45,289 nt of DNA from Corallochytrium limacisporum (lineage: Eukaryota > Opisthokonta), in the NCBI GenBank assembly GCA_002811645.1, contig PDIP01000036.1, positions 25,781 through 71,069 on the forward strand, given 5' to 3'. Shown in pieces: positions 21,901 to 28,623 of the stretch. The position numbers and the translations under genes were made by a program. A model generated the notes under the pieces. It ran no database searches, was not told the DNA's origin, and saw only the letters and a program-made list of their open reading frames with translations. Positions within the stretch are counted from its first letter, which is position 1. The number at the start of each line of letters is the position of its first letter.

Positions 21901-24594
21901 AGTCACTTCGTCCACATAGATTTCATGGAAACGAGACTGGATACCTGGCGGTAAATTTGACTTCCCAGCATCTGTGGCAGGATTCATGCATCCAAAGATC
22001 CGGAAATCCCGATGACGCTTCAGGCGGCGACGGTTTCCCCGCTCGCTTAGTAGAATGGATCCACCAGCACCATCTAGGACTCCGTTCAAATAGTCAAGGG
22101 TCTCGGGCGGCGCAAGATTAATCTCGTCCAACAGAAGCCAGTCACCCTTTTGCATGGCCTTCGCCAGGAAGCCTTCCTCGTACTTGAAAGAAAACTTTGC
22201 AGCCCCTTTCTCCAGCAAATGCTTCATATCTTGCACTCGGCGATGCATTGTCTCCCATTGATTTCGCAGTACTTTGTGCTCCGTGGCCTGCTTCTTGGGC
22301 AGGCTGCCTTGATTACTCTCAGCGGAGGCTGACTTTGTGCCCAGAAAACGGCGACATATCTGATCCATCATTTTAAGAACCTGCTTCCATTTGCCCTTCG
22401 AGATACTCTTGTGTAAGATGCGCAGCCAATCTGAGTTTTGCTTCCTGCTATAAGTCTTGTCAAATAATTGCAAATAGTCATCGCACAATGGCTTCATTCG
22501 AGAACTCATGTCCATGGGTTTGTAGCCACCGATGAGCTCCGATGTGTCACTCTGCTGACTCATGTTTAAAACCACAAGGTTTCGTCCAAGGGCCTTGGCA
22601 AGGTACTGCAGAGCAGTTGTCTTGCCAACGCCAGTTTCACCGACCAAGAGAGCTGGTTCTGAAAACGTGGCAGCAACCAGAAGCTTTTCCAGCACCGTCT
22701 GTGTAGGCTGTGTGGCACTCAGATGGCGCAACCGCGAGACGCGATCCTGGAACTCCATTTCGGAGTCAGAGCTGCGGCAGTATCCGCGGCCGACTTGAAT
22801 TCCCAAACTTTTGATCACAGTAGTCGGGCGTCGTTCTTGGAGCAAGAACTCAGCTTTACGTTTATCCATTCCAAAGATGCTCATCAGCAGCTGCAGGAAG
22901 CCACTTGTCATCTTCAGATTCTGCTCCATACAGCTGCCGTAAACGTCAATGAACTCCAGAACGGCATTGTCCGTCTGACATAGCTCATGAAAGGATTGAA
23001 ATTTGAGGAGTACTTCCAAGCGCTGAGCCCATCGACAGAGTTCATGAGCGCTCACCAATTTCAGACGCCCCGTTCCAGGTGCCGTCGGGCTGTGAATCCA
23101 TTCCATCACATTCTGGTGGGCTCTAATGAGACCTTCGGCAACATCAGCAACAAATTCGTATGGTTCACACATGAGTATCTGCACGAGATCTGGAGCTGTA
23201 GGACCGTCAAAAGTCATAGCATGAAAAGAGGAGCGCAGCAGTTGAACGTCAACACCTGCACGTCGACTATGCCCCTTCATGGTAGTCGTGGTTGTCGCTA
23301 TCATCCTGAAGCTTGGAGGTGCCCTCAACATTTCGTTTCTGCCCGGAATGTGCAGAATACCAGCCTCGGCAAGCGGCATCAGCACTGCCAAGACCTCACT
23401 GTTGGCACAGTCCACATCCTCCAGCATAATAACCCGTCCGCTCATGACTGCATCTGTCAAAGGCCCTGCTCTCCATTGGAAGTCACCTAGTGTCTCGTGT
23501 GCGGCATAGGTTCCCAACAGGCTCTTGCTATCCATTTCAGGTGACAGGTGAAGACAGGTGTAGTCGCTCGCGCCCACAGTCGCCAGTAGGTGCCTGATCA
23601 ACAGGCTTTTTCCCGACGCCGCTTGACCTTCAACCAGCACACTGCGTTCACATCCAAATGCAATGGCAAGAGCGGCCAGGTTCTTCTCGAATGATGGTGT
23701 TCGAACCACGGCACTGAGTGAATCCGTGATGTTTCCTGCGCCAGTCCGCTTTTCTAGTGGAACACCGCTCACTGATGTTGTTCGCTTCCCATAAACTCTG
23801 TACTGAGCATCAATAAAGCCCTGCTCAACTGCAAACCCGTTACCGCTCACCCTGGTCAAGTTTGAAGCTGCGATGGGTGTGATTGACACCAGGTGTGACT
23901 GCACGAAATCGTTGTCGTCATAGAGTTCGTCCCTGGTGTGCAAACTCTCCCCCAATTGGGCAAGTTCCTGTCCCACGATTCTCCGTAAGAGCAATGTCAA
24001 CAACTGGCGGATGTCTCCTCGCTCCTCGACCTTCAACCAATCCACAAGAGTCTCCACACTCCAGCAGTCACGGACCGATGCCAGGTCGTACACGGAAATT
24101 GCGAGTGCGGCCGAAAGTGCCTGGGCAGCTGGGAAAGCATCCCACTGTGGCTTGCAAAATGCGTATGGGGGACGTCTCTCCCTAACACACGCGTGGATCA
24201 AGTGCCCAATGCTGGTATCACAGGACACCAGGCGAGCAAAGATCATGTGCTCAGCCACGAAAATGAACTCATCTTCGAGAGATCGAGTGTCCAAAGTCTC
24301 GATCCTGGTCATATCGTCCAAAATATCTTCAAGTAGCAAGGGTAGAGCAAACGCAAGGTGCGCACAAAATCGTTGCAGACCCAGTTCTGTTAATACTACC
24401 AAGGGGCGAATAAATGGCCTCACGGTCTCCCACCAGTGCTCAGGTGGGACATTCCAAGTGCGCTCATGGCGTAACATACCCAGGCTATCTTCAATCATCT
24501 GTCTATCTTTGCCAGATAGTCCGACCACCTGGGTGGCGGCCCACTCTTTGGCGCTTACATCTGTAGCCACAAATTTTGCGTGTGGCCCCGCCAT
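9985..24594 (-). CDS. MDN1: Midasin, 60S ribosome-assembly AAA+ ATPase
   Basis: A single uninterrupted frame of 4869 aa, close to yeast Mdn1/Rea1 (4910). Midasin uses a dynein-like AAA+ ring to pull assembly factors (Ytm1, Rsa4) from pre-60S particles in nucleolus and nucleoplasm. Walker A sites are visible at about residues 320 (EGQAASGKS), 648 (GETGVGKTT), 1070 (GPTSSGKTS), 1370 (GETGCGKTT) and 1772 (GDPGVGKTS). The sixth, near 2094, reads AENGNGNAMG and lacks the Gly-Lys-Ser/Thr core, so AAA6 is degenerate. A long helical linker follows (about 2400-3990), then an acidic D/E/Q region (about 4000-4590) and the C-terminal MIDAS domain starting near 4660 with MDDTQS, a DxTxS version of DxSxS. 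Start ATG 24594 sits in the context AGAAACATGGC. It is head-to-head with the coiled-coil gene. Confidence 0.98.
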   Translation of the reverse strand: MAGPHAKFVATDVSAKEWAATQVVGLSGKDRQMIEDSLGMLRHERTWNVPPEHWWETVRPFIRPLVVLTELGLQRFCAHLAFALPLLLEDILDDMTRIETLDTRSLEDEFIFVAEHMIFARLVSCDTSIGHLIHACVRERRPPYAFCKPQWDAFPAAQALSAALAISVYDLASVRDCWSVETLVDWLKVEERGDIRQLLTLLLRRIVGQELAQLGESLHTRDELYDDNDFVQSHLVSITPIAASNLTRVSGNGFAVEQGFIDAQYRVYGKRTTSVSGVPLEKRTGAGNITDSLSAVVRTPSFEKNLAALAIAFGCERSVLVEGQAASGKSLLIRHLLATVGASDYTCLHLSPEMDSKSLLGTYAAHETLGDFQWRAGPLTDAVMSGRVIMLEDVDCANSEVLAVLMPLAEAGILHIPGRNEMLRAPPSFRMIATTTTTMKGHSRRAGVDVQLLRSSFHAMTFDGPTAPDLVQILMCEPYEFVADVAEGLIRAHQNVMEWIHSPTAPGTGRLKLVSAHELCRWAQRLEVLLKFQSFHELCQTDNAVLEFIDVYGSCMEQNLKMTSGFLQLLMSIFGMDKRKAEFLLQERRPTTVIKSLGIQVGRGYCRSSDSEMEFQDRVSRLRHLSATQPTQTVLEKLLVAATFSEPALLVGETGVGKTTALQYLAKALGRNLVVLNMSQQSDTSELIGGYKPMDMSSRMKPLCDDYLQLFDKTYSRKQNSDWLRILHKSISKGKWKQVLKMMDQICRRFLGTKSASAESNQGSLPKKQATEHKVLRNQWETMHRRVQDMKHLLEKGAAKFSFKYEEGFLAKAMQKGDWLLLDEINLAPPETLDYLNGVLDGAGGSILLSERGNRRRLKRHRDFRIFGCMNPATDAGKSNLPPGIQSRFHEIYVDEVTTEQDLSTLVHEQLCALGISQRPLATALTKFYLEIRNLATEGIIIDGAGERPHYSLRSLCRAIETSGYIKSLDSQPFGRLIEGFCLMFESNLDEDSRNTVHKRLVDAFVNGGIDGSVLKLSSGLSAPEGYKNVKGFNLKCGVVVNPLQETFVTTPTVSRNLQNLARAVAPHRYPVLLQGPTSSGKTSIISFLSGLVNQGIIRINNHEHTEISEYLGQYGPSPVDGSLVWLNGALVKAVENGYWLILDELNLAPSDVLEALNRLLDDNHELVIPETQKILKPHPNFMLFATQNPVGMYGGRKRLSRAFRNRFVELHFGDIPGMDLRNIIERRCSIPPSVSEKLVATMKDLEALRDSSQIFAGKEGFITLRDLFRWGYRQKGFFDNLANDGFMLLGERCRRPEDRGTVRDIIRKHTKEVTLKYDFEDDLIVKLHNFARTFVNSDGKQPYAKIVWTSHFRRLCILIHRAFENKEAILLVGETGCGKTTVVQLIMDFYGSELRILNCHQNTETSDIIGGFRPVRSAETRIRSLIDGILKLTLEHGIEVPRDLAVDDAEHFLRQMTQETGSQLPPVCQEALMELDKAMRTEKQIFTWVDGPLVDCMRRGHCFLLDEISLADDSVLERINSVFETDRALWLYEKTSDEDPVLYPKPEFLLAATMNPGDDFGKKELSPALRNRLTEVWAPAVTDRNDLQAIAATHLGDLYGDLSKKVAYAIIDFLQWFTAELSGRFVMSVRDVISWAKFMTKLARNQESQGFQASHFIEAASFCCLDALEMLLPIGLDRNDHRSDDTRQSCLVFIDELLKRHKLVSCDSMVLSAADDFTIDIREGYVHSGLYRFPQAPGTTVDINKLDFDVQAAGKNIHRLIRSMQMSRSILMEGDPGVGKTSTAVALGKVTGNTVVRLNLSEQTDIMDLFGADMPNEELVGPRFQWRDGPFLTALKEGHWVILDEINLASQSVLEGLNACLDHRAEVYIPELDLTFPCHSNFRIFACQNPASQGAGRKVLPKSFMNRFGKVYVAAMDKMSAHAIAMRPLRLLQQAGDDDGHLPSEAEMSAIIDLNDKLTTALRGTVGSPWEFNIRDVERYISLRSCIESTGKTAHNSVYRQHAISTLYGSRLRTPQDRRLVMELNEGYADGAEQWVRDPDWVFNVTHDHVSYGPFVLQRGQEGRQSRLSFAPMSRHLKWLSKVVFTGIVMKLPILLAENGNGNAMGVLRYVADLCGRKVLQLPMNASVDASELLGSYEQYDLNRHVKTVITDFRQALMCAGQDLVLVMRYLERLRQIREMKNIRAVVANLWKLYEACASWPWSEYQAGTQIFAGVQRQLERIRSEMDNVTQGHFVWVDSMLTQAVKDGSWIVIQNANLCNTATLDRLNALLEPNGQLTIPEKGSTKNGVPLVERHPDFRIFLTVDVTRGELSRAVRNRCLEVFLDEFDVEPLELLSPYMTGTNYTVLRTRNTEGESDMSASRATRVTNDISHWVRNESEDLVCGVPFLDAVLPGSADYVFAHSLQMRRTLHALSVLPLYLRSHSTEQKLVQMLNVSAAQWFTPDGDVDLRQLKIYMMGHFSGSMLGNPRSVAENVYRMVLSPVQYQGLCDALRYWKQKNGDYLTQSYDYVRHLITTLGRRHSELKGPLDHMGNASDLMTIYEALVDVLPSEIEGSKLREFPDFLFGLEALATDVLQPGKNLHTVPLILRELKASPLAVASLNSRDSMVWNYQLRRECLAYRHKETLAAIEKIISDHLELASAHEISNEEDVATHSLAFQFAHVDTFDKAVALISGTFVREYDGKEYEMNVTAKQMSMALNQYLEHFGSLRKQTMADIDIHTLPYVREGFHKETGIRLSFAHAIAKYSRYQGAKRFLALQDPDELDLETVKTAFRGGNTEAYDPAMILPYVYMQDLLWRKEAIMNGTDPTGVIDVEAVSYFRRFYHQQSVDVLQAAPAFALWLMQAFQYQDALGIYAAVEQATFLNYGRLEHIMSLKTMLMNTDISSATLCTKEMRVLTKAAESWIEAYQSMGDAEDLTGLVTDCHQKDSHDISDVADLMFEFGLLKSKHAVRLPMVDPLEATRFQTAYNEAILRSLQRLKQSHVVMHNLSDLPKTSDELNWKQIEDGLSSRMEAAQNARAVDGTRGKWTGHYKALLRIVHRCDQLFRASVKAKSATPREHMVWQASMEQVCLEILRNFFAYPDLIFPILDAAQMLRIGAFLSMCRIRGGDITDGFSVFRPFSDADEDLLYVYTKTLSSSTGIMHNLLTSAALSANLQFGLKFLEPVSGQFSSDLSDCSKQLSESAPVNVAGQAILSSGTTDHVLEEVDELADILFGVASSEEADVDAEETSKMMQKAAAAAKPDVATCFLFALVLASSSVDPLQRKDDCHTLHEITQRYLRRLKAEGLRETLKMHTSEILPLDLDNRVIEIVQRGLQSLWYDICDNDDTRAACLEVMDRSLGFLATNRRPRQSYRQNAATLDSILRPLYQHLQQTLQDLSEQTYVLHILEIIRRLQKQTLYTPRMQVVYVLEKLLFALEQWEKYTHAQISVQNYINKVANLIVEWRDQEIGQWPAMLTEQYAAIACPKPEVLGHFYNVLVNPVADESKAKEVPLFVEYFVTSAAVGAFGARIGYIRQLLTLRELVAPARGELMKPAFILKAEAIVRHYSVFEALVRSEVEAVLQDTRQELKKLKQLSNWKTANFWSLRQSGLRLRRPIAREVRKFKECLLVPFKDRLAAWRKDDVVAKHPISRGGLYGDNHLFTTSYSLAIHGIKLQVVMHLKEIQDMDNRCSDIKDEERRVKAWRANKQYKAGMLSKLLKGLRQQKLRYRSPGELESLPQLQAWTPELHHLASNTVKDNHSEVMLNAWRANETDLQTNRVLFLKLVQTWRTGAHQDVLTVSEKMLGYSKSLCAAGQILQNVSLLLIPVIAHMQLDTQHHAEGCSAVLPVESGFQEAARSLRGLMSNLSHTVNERGQNPLSMISSLAQTMQDSVLNEKALTDLHHLATEIQGNIYKVKSEEDDIKFGELDLNLLVSLVQKASGQCTSENLEPMQDDTASSAESDSVKIFTNIIHGIQSTLFFVNDFTRIFLVLASDLFERGYCMPADVAEQLQAEDQMQQGTGMGDGDTSGAKDVADEIEDEEQVMGLKGDEDKQEDQQQQEEMDWDKDTGKEMNNDFDGETFDYEPESDEDEDDLNSEDHEQMMADAMDDMNDAIDEEQRADKGEEEEGEENAAESNQTRKAPDQQQEDEEEEIGARLDDSESKRDGDKDGPEQEQKKDDMEKTEEAEKAAEENDVQDMPELVEENLKTKTDGEQEEAKDEEEGSEDGNDAEPDADEGEEAKDGKDNQDDDDPAGEVDGQADSDKAEEQDLMDVDQADHMDEDDDDADDEGPKDYDDDGDPRNDQKIGEAEEDEDNDGEEDDDGPGRSLENPLEAAAAPAEVPDFHGRDQAPRVDEEEIEHGFDQNNQRSNDMMLDDMEAGGTGGGKGTGGNEDMSGQIQQQQQQSEGMQNSAKQPNPYRDRAKHQMHWANEVKAQDSAANEQQDLTALKDESADPDQQYEFTQGQDSEDEDAVGVRAAATDEQMRESKMTAQENEQKADQHAMENERIEGDQTQEIPESAPTKGREHDEDTDQKSKGKDSLAFDETEDKMDEDEEEKMGISEEDEKKAQEEASFVSKAKHLDALDSHASRMKEETEEQEVIALKDDQTEHWADIEQRVTYAAFHLTELLRSILQPTLAARLQGDYRTGKRLNMRRIIPFIASNYRKDKIWLRRTKPSKRTYQVILAMDDTQSMNDSASVQMAYESLIMLATAMSRLEVGGISIVKYGEDINILHPFGGLPFASHNHGDAVLSELTFEQKESNMHRLLHALPRIFEDAGTSTRINERLVFIISDGHISDPTRVRYLARQAQAEGVMLLLIIIDSQGKENPMDGILGREQISFVNGRINRSRLIDSMPFPYYILLRDIKHLPDVLSAALRQWIEQSLG

Positions 24595-24630
24595 GTTTCT
24601 TTAATTCTCTATGTGTTCGATCTGGCTGTT

Positions 24631-24636
24631 CACGTG
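24631..24636. promoter_or_regulatory. CACGTG E-box upstream of MDN1
   Basis: A palindromic CACGTG lies 37 bases upstream of the MDN1 start codon. Such E-boxes bind Myc/Max-type bHLH factors that control ribosome-biogenesis genes in holozoans and Cbf1/Pho4 in fungi. A single six-base motif can occur by chance. Confidence 0.35.
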
Positions 24637-25102
24637 TTCATTCTGACTTTCTTGGGGATCCTAATGAGTTTCGAACAGAAACGTATCAGAAGACTCGCAC
24701 TCCTAGAATAGGCTTCCAAGTTTTTGCGTAACCTCTAGTTAGTAACTACCTGCTACATTTTGCTTCCTGGTGGTCACATTCCTCCCACCCAGCAAGATAT
24801 ACGAAGCAATGAGTCTCGTATGGTTTGAGGCCCCTCCGTGGACCTCATGCGGCCCTCCGAGCTCCCCCACCCGCCCCTCCCTCGGTTAACGGTGTGCGAA
24901 GGGAGAGTGCGGGCTTCGTTCACTCGCCTGATACTCTCACCGGGGCACCAGTGCGCCGCGCTGTTCACCAGAGCGCAGTGTCCCCACCCTCCCTCCCTTG
25001 GGCAGGGAGGTCAAACCCGCTACCCCCAGTCTGCACGCAGTCGGGCGGGTGTCTCTCGTCACCTATACTGAATGGCCCGGACTTTGCATCAACCGGATGA
25101 CT

Positions 25103-25162
25103 CAGTACATTCAGTACCGGACTGGGCTCTGCAAAGTACCCTTTTTCAGTACTGAAAGTACT
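25103..25162. promoter_or_regulatory. GTAC-motif cluster with 14-bp palindrome
   Basis: Five GTAC cores (three CAGTAC, two AAGTAC) occur in about 60 bp. One of them is the centre of a perfect palindrome, TTTCAGTACTGAAA, at 25144-25157. The cluster lies just upstream of the presumptive first exon of the coiled-coil gene and looks like a dimeric-factor binding site; the factor is unknown. Confidence 0.45.
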
Positions 25163-25198
25163 AGCTCGACGCCAGTCCCTGCGGACTTTGATTCAAAT

Positions 25199-25475
25199 AT
25201 GTCGTTGAATCGGGATCAGCGCGCGCCAAAAGATGGGTGAGTAGGTTTTCGGGGCAGGGTGCCGGTAGTGGCCCCCCCAGGGCTTCGGTGGGCTGCCCAT
25301 TGGGAACACCAGTACGGTGTGTGGATCGTGGTTCTTCAGGAAGCAGGTCATATTCCTAGACAATACAAAAATGTCGCCCTGAAGATGATAATCGTAAGTA
25401 GAAATGAATGTGGGCCTAACAGAGAGGATAAATGCTGTTGTTTACAGCAGCAGGCAGCTAGGTGAGTCGCCATGA
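25199..25475 (+). other. Spliced upstream ORF in leader of coiled-coil gene
   Basis: An ATG at 25199 opens a short frame. If the intron 25237-25447 is removed, the frame continues through exon 2 and stops at TGA 25473-25475. That stop overlaps the main start codon (ATGA at 25472-25475). The arrangement suits termination-reinitiation control of the main ORF. It depends on the predicted splice being real and on transcription starting upstream of 25199. Confidence 0.4.
25237..25447 (+). other. Predicted 211-nt leader intron
   Basis: The donor GTGAGT is at 25237-25242, a CTAAC branch-point match at 25416-25420, and an acceptor TGTTGTTTACAG ends at 25447, 28 bases after the branch A. Two further AGs follow at once (CAGCAG), making tandem acceptors. 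An in-frame stop at 25463 shows that the intron cannot add N-terminal residues to the main protein, so it lies in the 5' leader. Confidence 0.5.
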
Positions 25476-28400
25476 GTAACAAAGCAGATACCCCGGGCCC
25501 GGGCAGTCCTGGGAGGGGAGAATCAGGGTTCTATGATACTCCTGAAGCAGATGAGGAGCTGGTCATGATCGGTCGGGCCAACTCCATGGTGGCTATGCGG
25601 GATGAGCAAGCGGAAAGTGACTCATTTGGTCGGCGAACCCCTTCAATAGTGGTATCGCAGGAGGGACCAGAAACAAGTTCGAAGGCTAGCTCCGGGGGAC
25701 CGGCAGACACACAAAGGGAATCCGTAGATATTGAGGATCACACATTGCAGCAAAGGTATAGAAAAGTAAAACAGGCCCTCAGAAAAGCCGTCGAACAAAA
25801 TCAGCAGCTGGTTGAGCGCCTGAATGAGACGGAATCGAGGATTCAGATGCAGTCAGAGAGACTTGCCAGAGAACGTGCCACGACAGCCGCAGACAGGGAT
25901 AAACTCATTTTTGACCTCGAGATCAAGAACCAGGAGCTCGAGGACAAGCTTAGCAAGCTGCAGAATGATTTGGATTCGAAAAAGGTTGAAAGTTCGAATA
26001 TGGAAAGTATCCATGTAGGAACAGACAAAGATATGCACAGTCTGGTAGCCGAAATTGGTGCGCTAAAGTCACAATTAGAGGATGCCCTCAGGGAGGTCGA
26101 TGAGTTTAACGAGGAAAGGAAACAGTGGACAAAGGATAGGGAACAACTGAAGAAGGAAGGAGACTTACTGGAAGAGGAGCGTGATGTACTCGTTCGGGAG
26201 CTCCAAGAATTGAAAGAAAAGCTTGCAAACGCCCAGCAGAGAGAGAAAAGCGAGCCCGAAGAACTTGAACAGGTGCAGGCACTGAATGACATGCTACGCG
26301 ACGAGCTGCACGCCTTGCAAAAAGCGCATGAGCAGCTTAACAAGAAGTTTAATGCTGCGAAAGTCGCCCTCGAGCAACAAATCGATTATGCTTTGAGGGC
26401 ACAGGAGATCAAGACTGGACCGGAGCAGGCTAAGATTGGACTAGAGAATCTACAAATAGCCAACCAAGAGGCCTTGCTCGAGGATGAGGCCTTCCCTGGA
26501 GAGCCAGATCTCGATCTGGGTAAATCTTTGGCAACAGCAGCGCCCGACACCGATGCAGCCCTTGGACAACCGAACCATGCAGGCGAGGAGATGCGCCGAC
26601 GCAAGAAGCGGACACTTGCGGAGACAAACTACAGACGCTCTGCATCTATTTCACCCCGGCGCTCGGGCATGGTCGCCCGTGCGGATAGTCTGCCATTTAG
26701 CAGTCGATACATGGTGCCTCCGCGCGTCGATGACTACATGGTAATTGAGGAACTTGAGGGAGAAGATGCGGTGGTGCCCGAGCGGGAGAGCCAGCCCAGT
26801 CCTGACCCAGATCATCGCAGGCCCCGGTATTACGGTGCCCTCATGGACTCACCCGCGCGGAAACGGCCGTCAAGTGCCCTTGCCGCCGTGTCCCAGAATC
26901 CTCCGGGCGGTCGCAACCGTTCCAGTTCCGGGGATGATCCAAACGACAGCCCGGTCAAGATGCGGCGGGCAAGTACGGCGCCCAATACCCCCCAACGCCA
27001 CACTGGTAGCAGTCAGCTTTCAATGCGGAGCGCTGTCAGACGTCTCGACTTCATCCCAGAGTCCAAGTCACCAACCTTGTCGCCCGTGAAGCAGGACATG
27101 TCGAATATCTTGCCTTTGGACGTAGAAAATCTGCCGGAAGAGCCGGCTAAGGCCACACTGAAGCTGCGCCGTGACTACGTCCTGCTCCGCGCATCCTACA
27201 TGGCTCTGGTGAGAGAACGCAATGAGTTGCAGTCTAAGGCCGAAGATCTGACGAAGACACTGGACAGACAGCAGAGAAGAACAGTAAGCGAATCCTACAT
27301 CATTCGCACAATTACCAATATGGAGGAGCAAAATCGCCAACAGACACGCGATCTCAAGGCCCATGCAAATCGATTGGAGGTTCTGCGTCATCAGCTGGAA
27401 GAAAACTTCCGCCAGATTACCAGTGCTGAGGAGACAAGGCATGTTCAGTACGCGCGTCTGCGTGCAGAGACAGAGCGCGTGACCCTGGACCTGGGCCTTG
27501 CCCGGGCAAAGTTCGAGAAGAATCCATCGTTTGCGGCACGGGCACTGGGCACTCAACCACCTCCTTCGAGTGATCGGACGCCGGCGGGAGCCCTGGTCAC
27601 CATGCTTGGGGACCCCGTCATTGAGGCCGCGCTGCAGGCCCTCCAGCTGCAATCGGGCACTTCGCAGCGGTTGAAAGCGGTTGATGCTCTTGTCAAACGC
27701 CTGGAGTCCAAGGCTGGTGATCCGGTGGATCCGTACCTGAGGCAGTTGATCCTCGCCCTCGGCCGGCAGGCCCTTGAATTCGCTAAACAGCCCCGGGCCA
27801 TCACTGTGACATCAACAAAGGAAATCCAAAGACTTCGGAGTGAACTACAAACCATGAACGCGCAGCAACAGGCCGTATTCAGACGAGCGGAAGAGATCAT
27901 GTCTTCGAAGATGCGAACAGTGATCAAACACAAGGTTGACCTGCTGAATGCGCTATTCTATGAGGCCGTGGCCGACACTACTGCTCCGGCGGGACTCAAG
28001 AAGGAGGTGGTGCTTCCAGCCGCGTATGAGTTCGATGGCACTGTTCAGTCTGCCATGTACGCCACTGGCTCCGCAGAGATCCTAGCAGCAGTCAATGCTT
28101 TCCTCTCCAGAGTACGTCAGATGGCGGCCGAATCCAACACTGTCGATGGAAATCAGTCCCCCAATACAATCGAAGCCGAGAACGCGCGCCTCAAGACTGT
28201 ACTCCAGCATGTCAATGGTCGCATTAACGAACTGTGCCAGCGCATGCGCGAGCAGGTAGACCAGTGGGAGGCAGAGAGAGGTGAGTATTTGGAGCTCATT
28301 GCCGTCAAGGATCGCGAACTACACTCACTGCGACAGACTGTGACCAAATTGGCACAAATTCCAGGTTCTGGCTATGTCGTCTCAGGTGACGGGGAGCAAA

Positions 28401-28606
28401 CGATCACCGACAGTGGATTTGACCAGGATAGTGGGTCCCGATTTTCGAAAGTCCTCAGGGAATTTGAGGGGCTGAAGGCAGATTCCATGCTTGCGCTGAA
28501 CAGTGTCGGTATCTCCAGCACCGTGGAGGACACTGCCGCCAGAGGCATCAGCGGTCCAGCGGTGGACGAGACCTTGGAAGAGGCCTTGCTGGGCGGCAAG
28601 GAGTAG
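25472..28606 (+). CDS. Large coiled-coil protein of unknown function
   Basis: I do not recognise this 1044-aa protein. An acidic/Ser-rich N-terminus (1-85) precedes a long coiled coil (about 90-310, rich in E/K/Q/L heptads). A disordered basic segment follows (about 385-545), and then further coiled coils at about 565-690, 780-830 and 905-975. The basic segment holds five full CDK consensus sites S/T-P-x-K/R: SPRR (~392), SPAR (~459), SPVK (~492), TPQR (~505) and SPVK (~538). A compact helical segment lies at about 705-770 (PVIEAALQALQL...LALGRQALEFAK). No motor, kinase, membrane or signal sequence is seen. The start ATG 25472 has a GCC context and an upstream in-frame stop at 25463. E2F-like and GTAC motifs precede it. 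A cell-cycle-regulated centrosomal, spindle or cortical scaffold is an inference only. Confidence 0.87.
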   Translation: MSNKADTPGPGSPGRGESGFYDTPEADEELVMIGRANSMVAMRDEQAESDSFGRRTPSIVVSQEGPETSSKASSGGPADTQRESVDIEDHTLQQRYRKVKQALRKAVEQNQQLVERLNETESRIQMQSERLARERATTAADRDKLIFDLEIKNQELEDKLSKLQNDLDSKKVESSNMESIHVGTDKDMHSLVAEIGALKSQLEDALREVDEFNEERKQWTKDREQLKKEGDLLEEERDVLVRELQELKEKLANAQQREKSEPEELEQVQALNDMLRDELHALQKAHEQLNKKFNAAKVALEQQIDYALRAQEIKTGPEQAKIGLENLQIANQEALLEDEAFPGEPDLDLGKSLATAAPDTDAALGQPNHAGEEMRRRKKRTLAETNYRRSASISPRRSGMVARADSLPFSSRYMVPPRVDDYMVIEELEGEDAVVPERESQPSPDPDHRRPRYYGALMDSPARKRPSSALAAVSQNPPGGRNRSSSGDDPNDSPVKMRRASTAPNTPQRHTGSSQLSMRSAVRRLDFIPESKSPTLSPVKQDMSNILPLDVENLPEEPAKATLKLRRDYVLLRASYMALVRERNELQSKAEDLTKTLDRQQRRTVSESYIIRTITNMEEQNRQQTRDLKAHANRLEVLRHQLEENFRQITSAEETRHVQYARLRAETERVTLDLGLARAKFEKNPSFAARALGTQPPPSSDRTPAGALVTMLGDPVIEAALQALQLQSGTSQRLKAVDALVKRLESKAGDPVDPYLRQLILALGRQALEFAKQPRAITVTSTKEIQRLRSELQTMNAQQQAVFRRAEEIMSSKMRTVIKHKVDLLNALFYEAVADTTAPAGLKKEVVLPAAYEFDGTVQSAMYATGSAEILAAVNAFLSRVRQMAAESNTVDGNQSPNTIEAENARLKTVLQHVNGRINELCQRMREQVDQWEAERGEYLELIAVKDRELHSLRQTVTKLAQIPGSGYVVSGDGEQTITDSGFDQDSGSRFSKVLREFEGLKADSMLALNSVGISSTVEDTAARGISGPAVDETLEEALLGGKE

Positions 28607-28617
28607 ACAGACAAGGC

Positions 28618-28623
28618 AATAAA
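28618..28623 (+). terminator. AATAAA polyadenylation signal
   Basis: A canonical AATAAA lies 12 bases after the stop codon of the coiled-coil gene. It is the only clear canonical signal I found beside a gene here. Confidence 0.6.

Larger units (their letters stand above)
24595..25471. promoter_or_regulatory. Divergent intergenic region, MDN1 / coiled-coil gene
   Basis: An 877-bp head-to-head interval. Next to MDN1 it carries a CACGTG E-box at 24631-24636. The middle (24865-25015) is C-rich with CCCACCC/CCCTCCC tracts and a CCCTCCC...GGGAGG inverted element. Next to the coiled-coil gene there is a cluster of GTAC motifs including a 14-bp palindrome, an E2F-like site at 25221-25231 and a probable leader intron. 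Confidence 0.6.

Noticed and set aside
25462-25467. Second GTGAGT just before the coiled-coil start as a donor
   Set aside because: It would create a 14-nt exon and remove a well-placed ATG. No acceptor restoring the frame was found.
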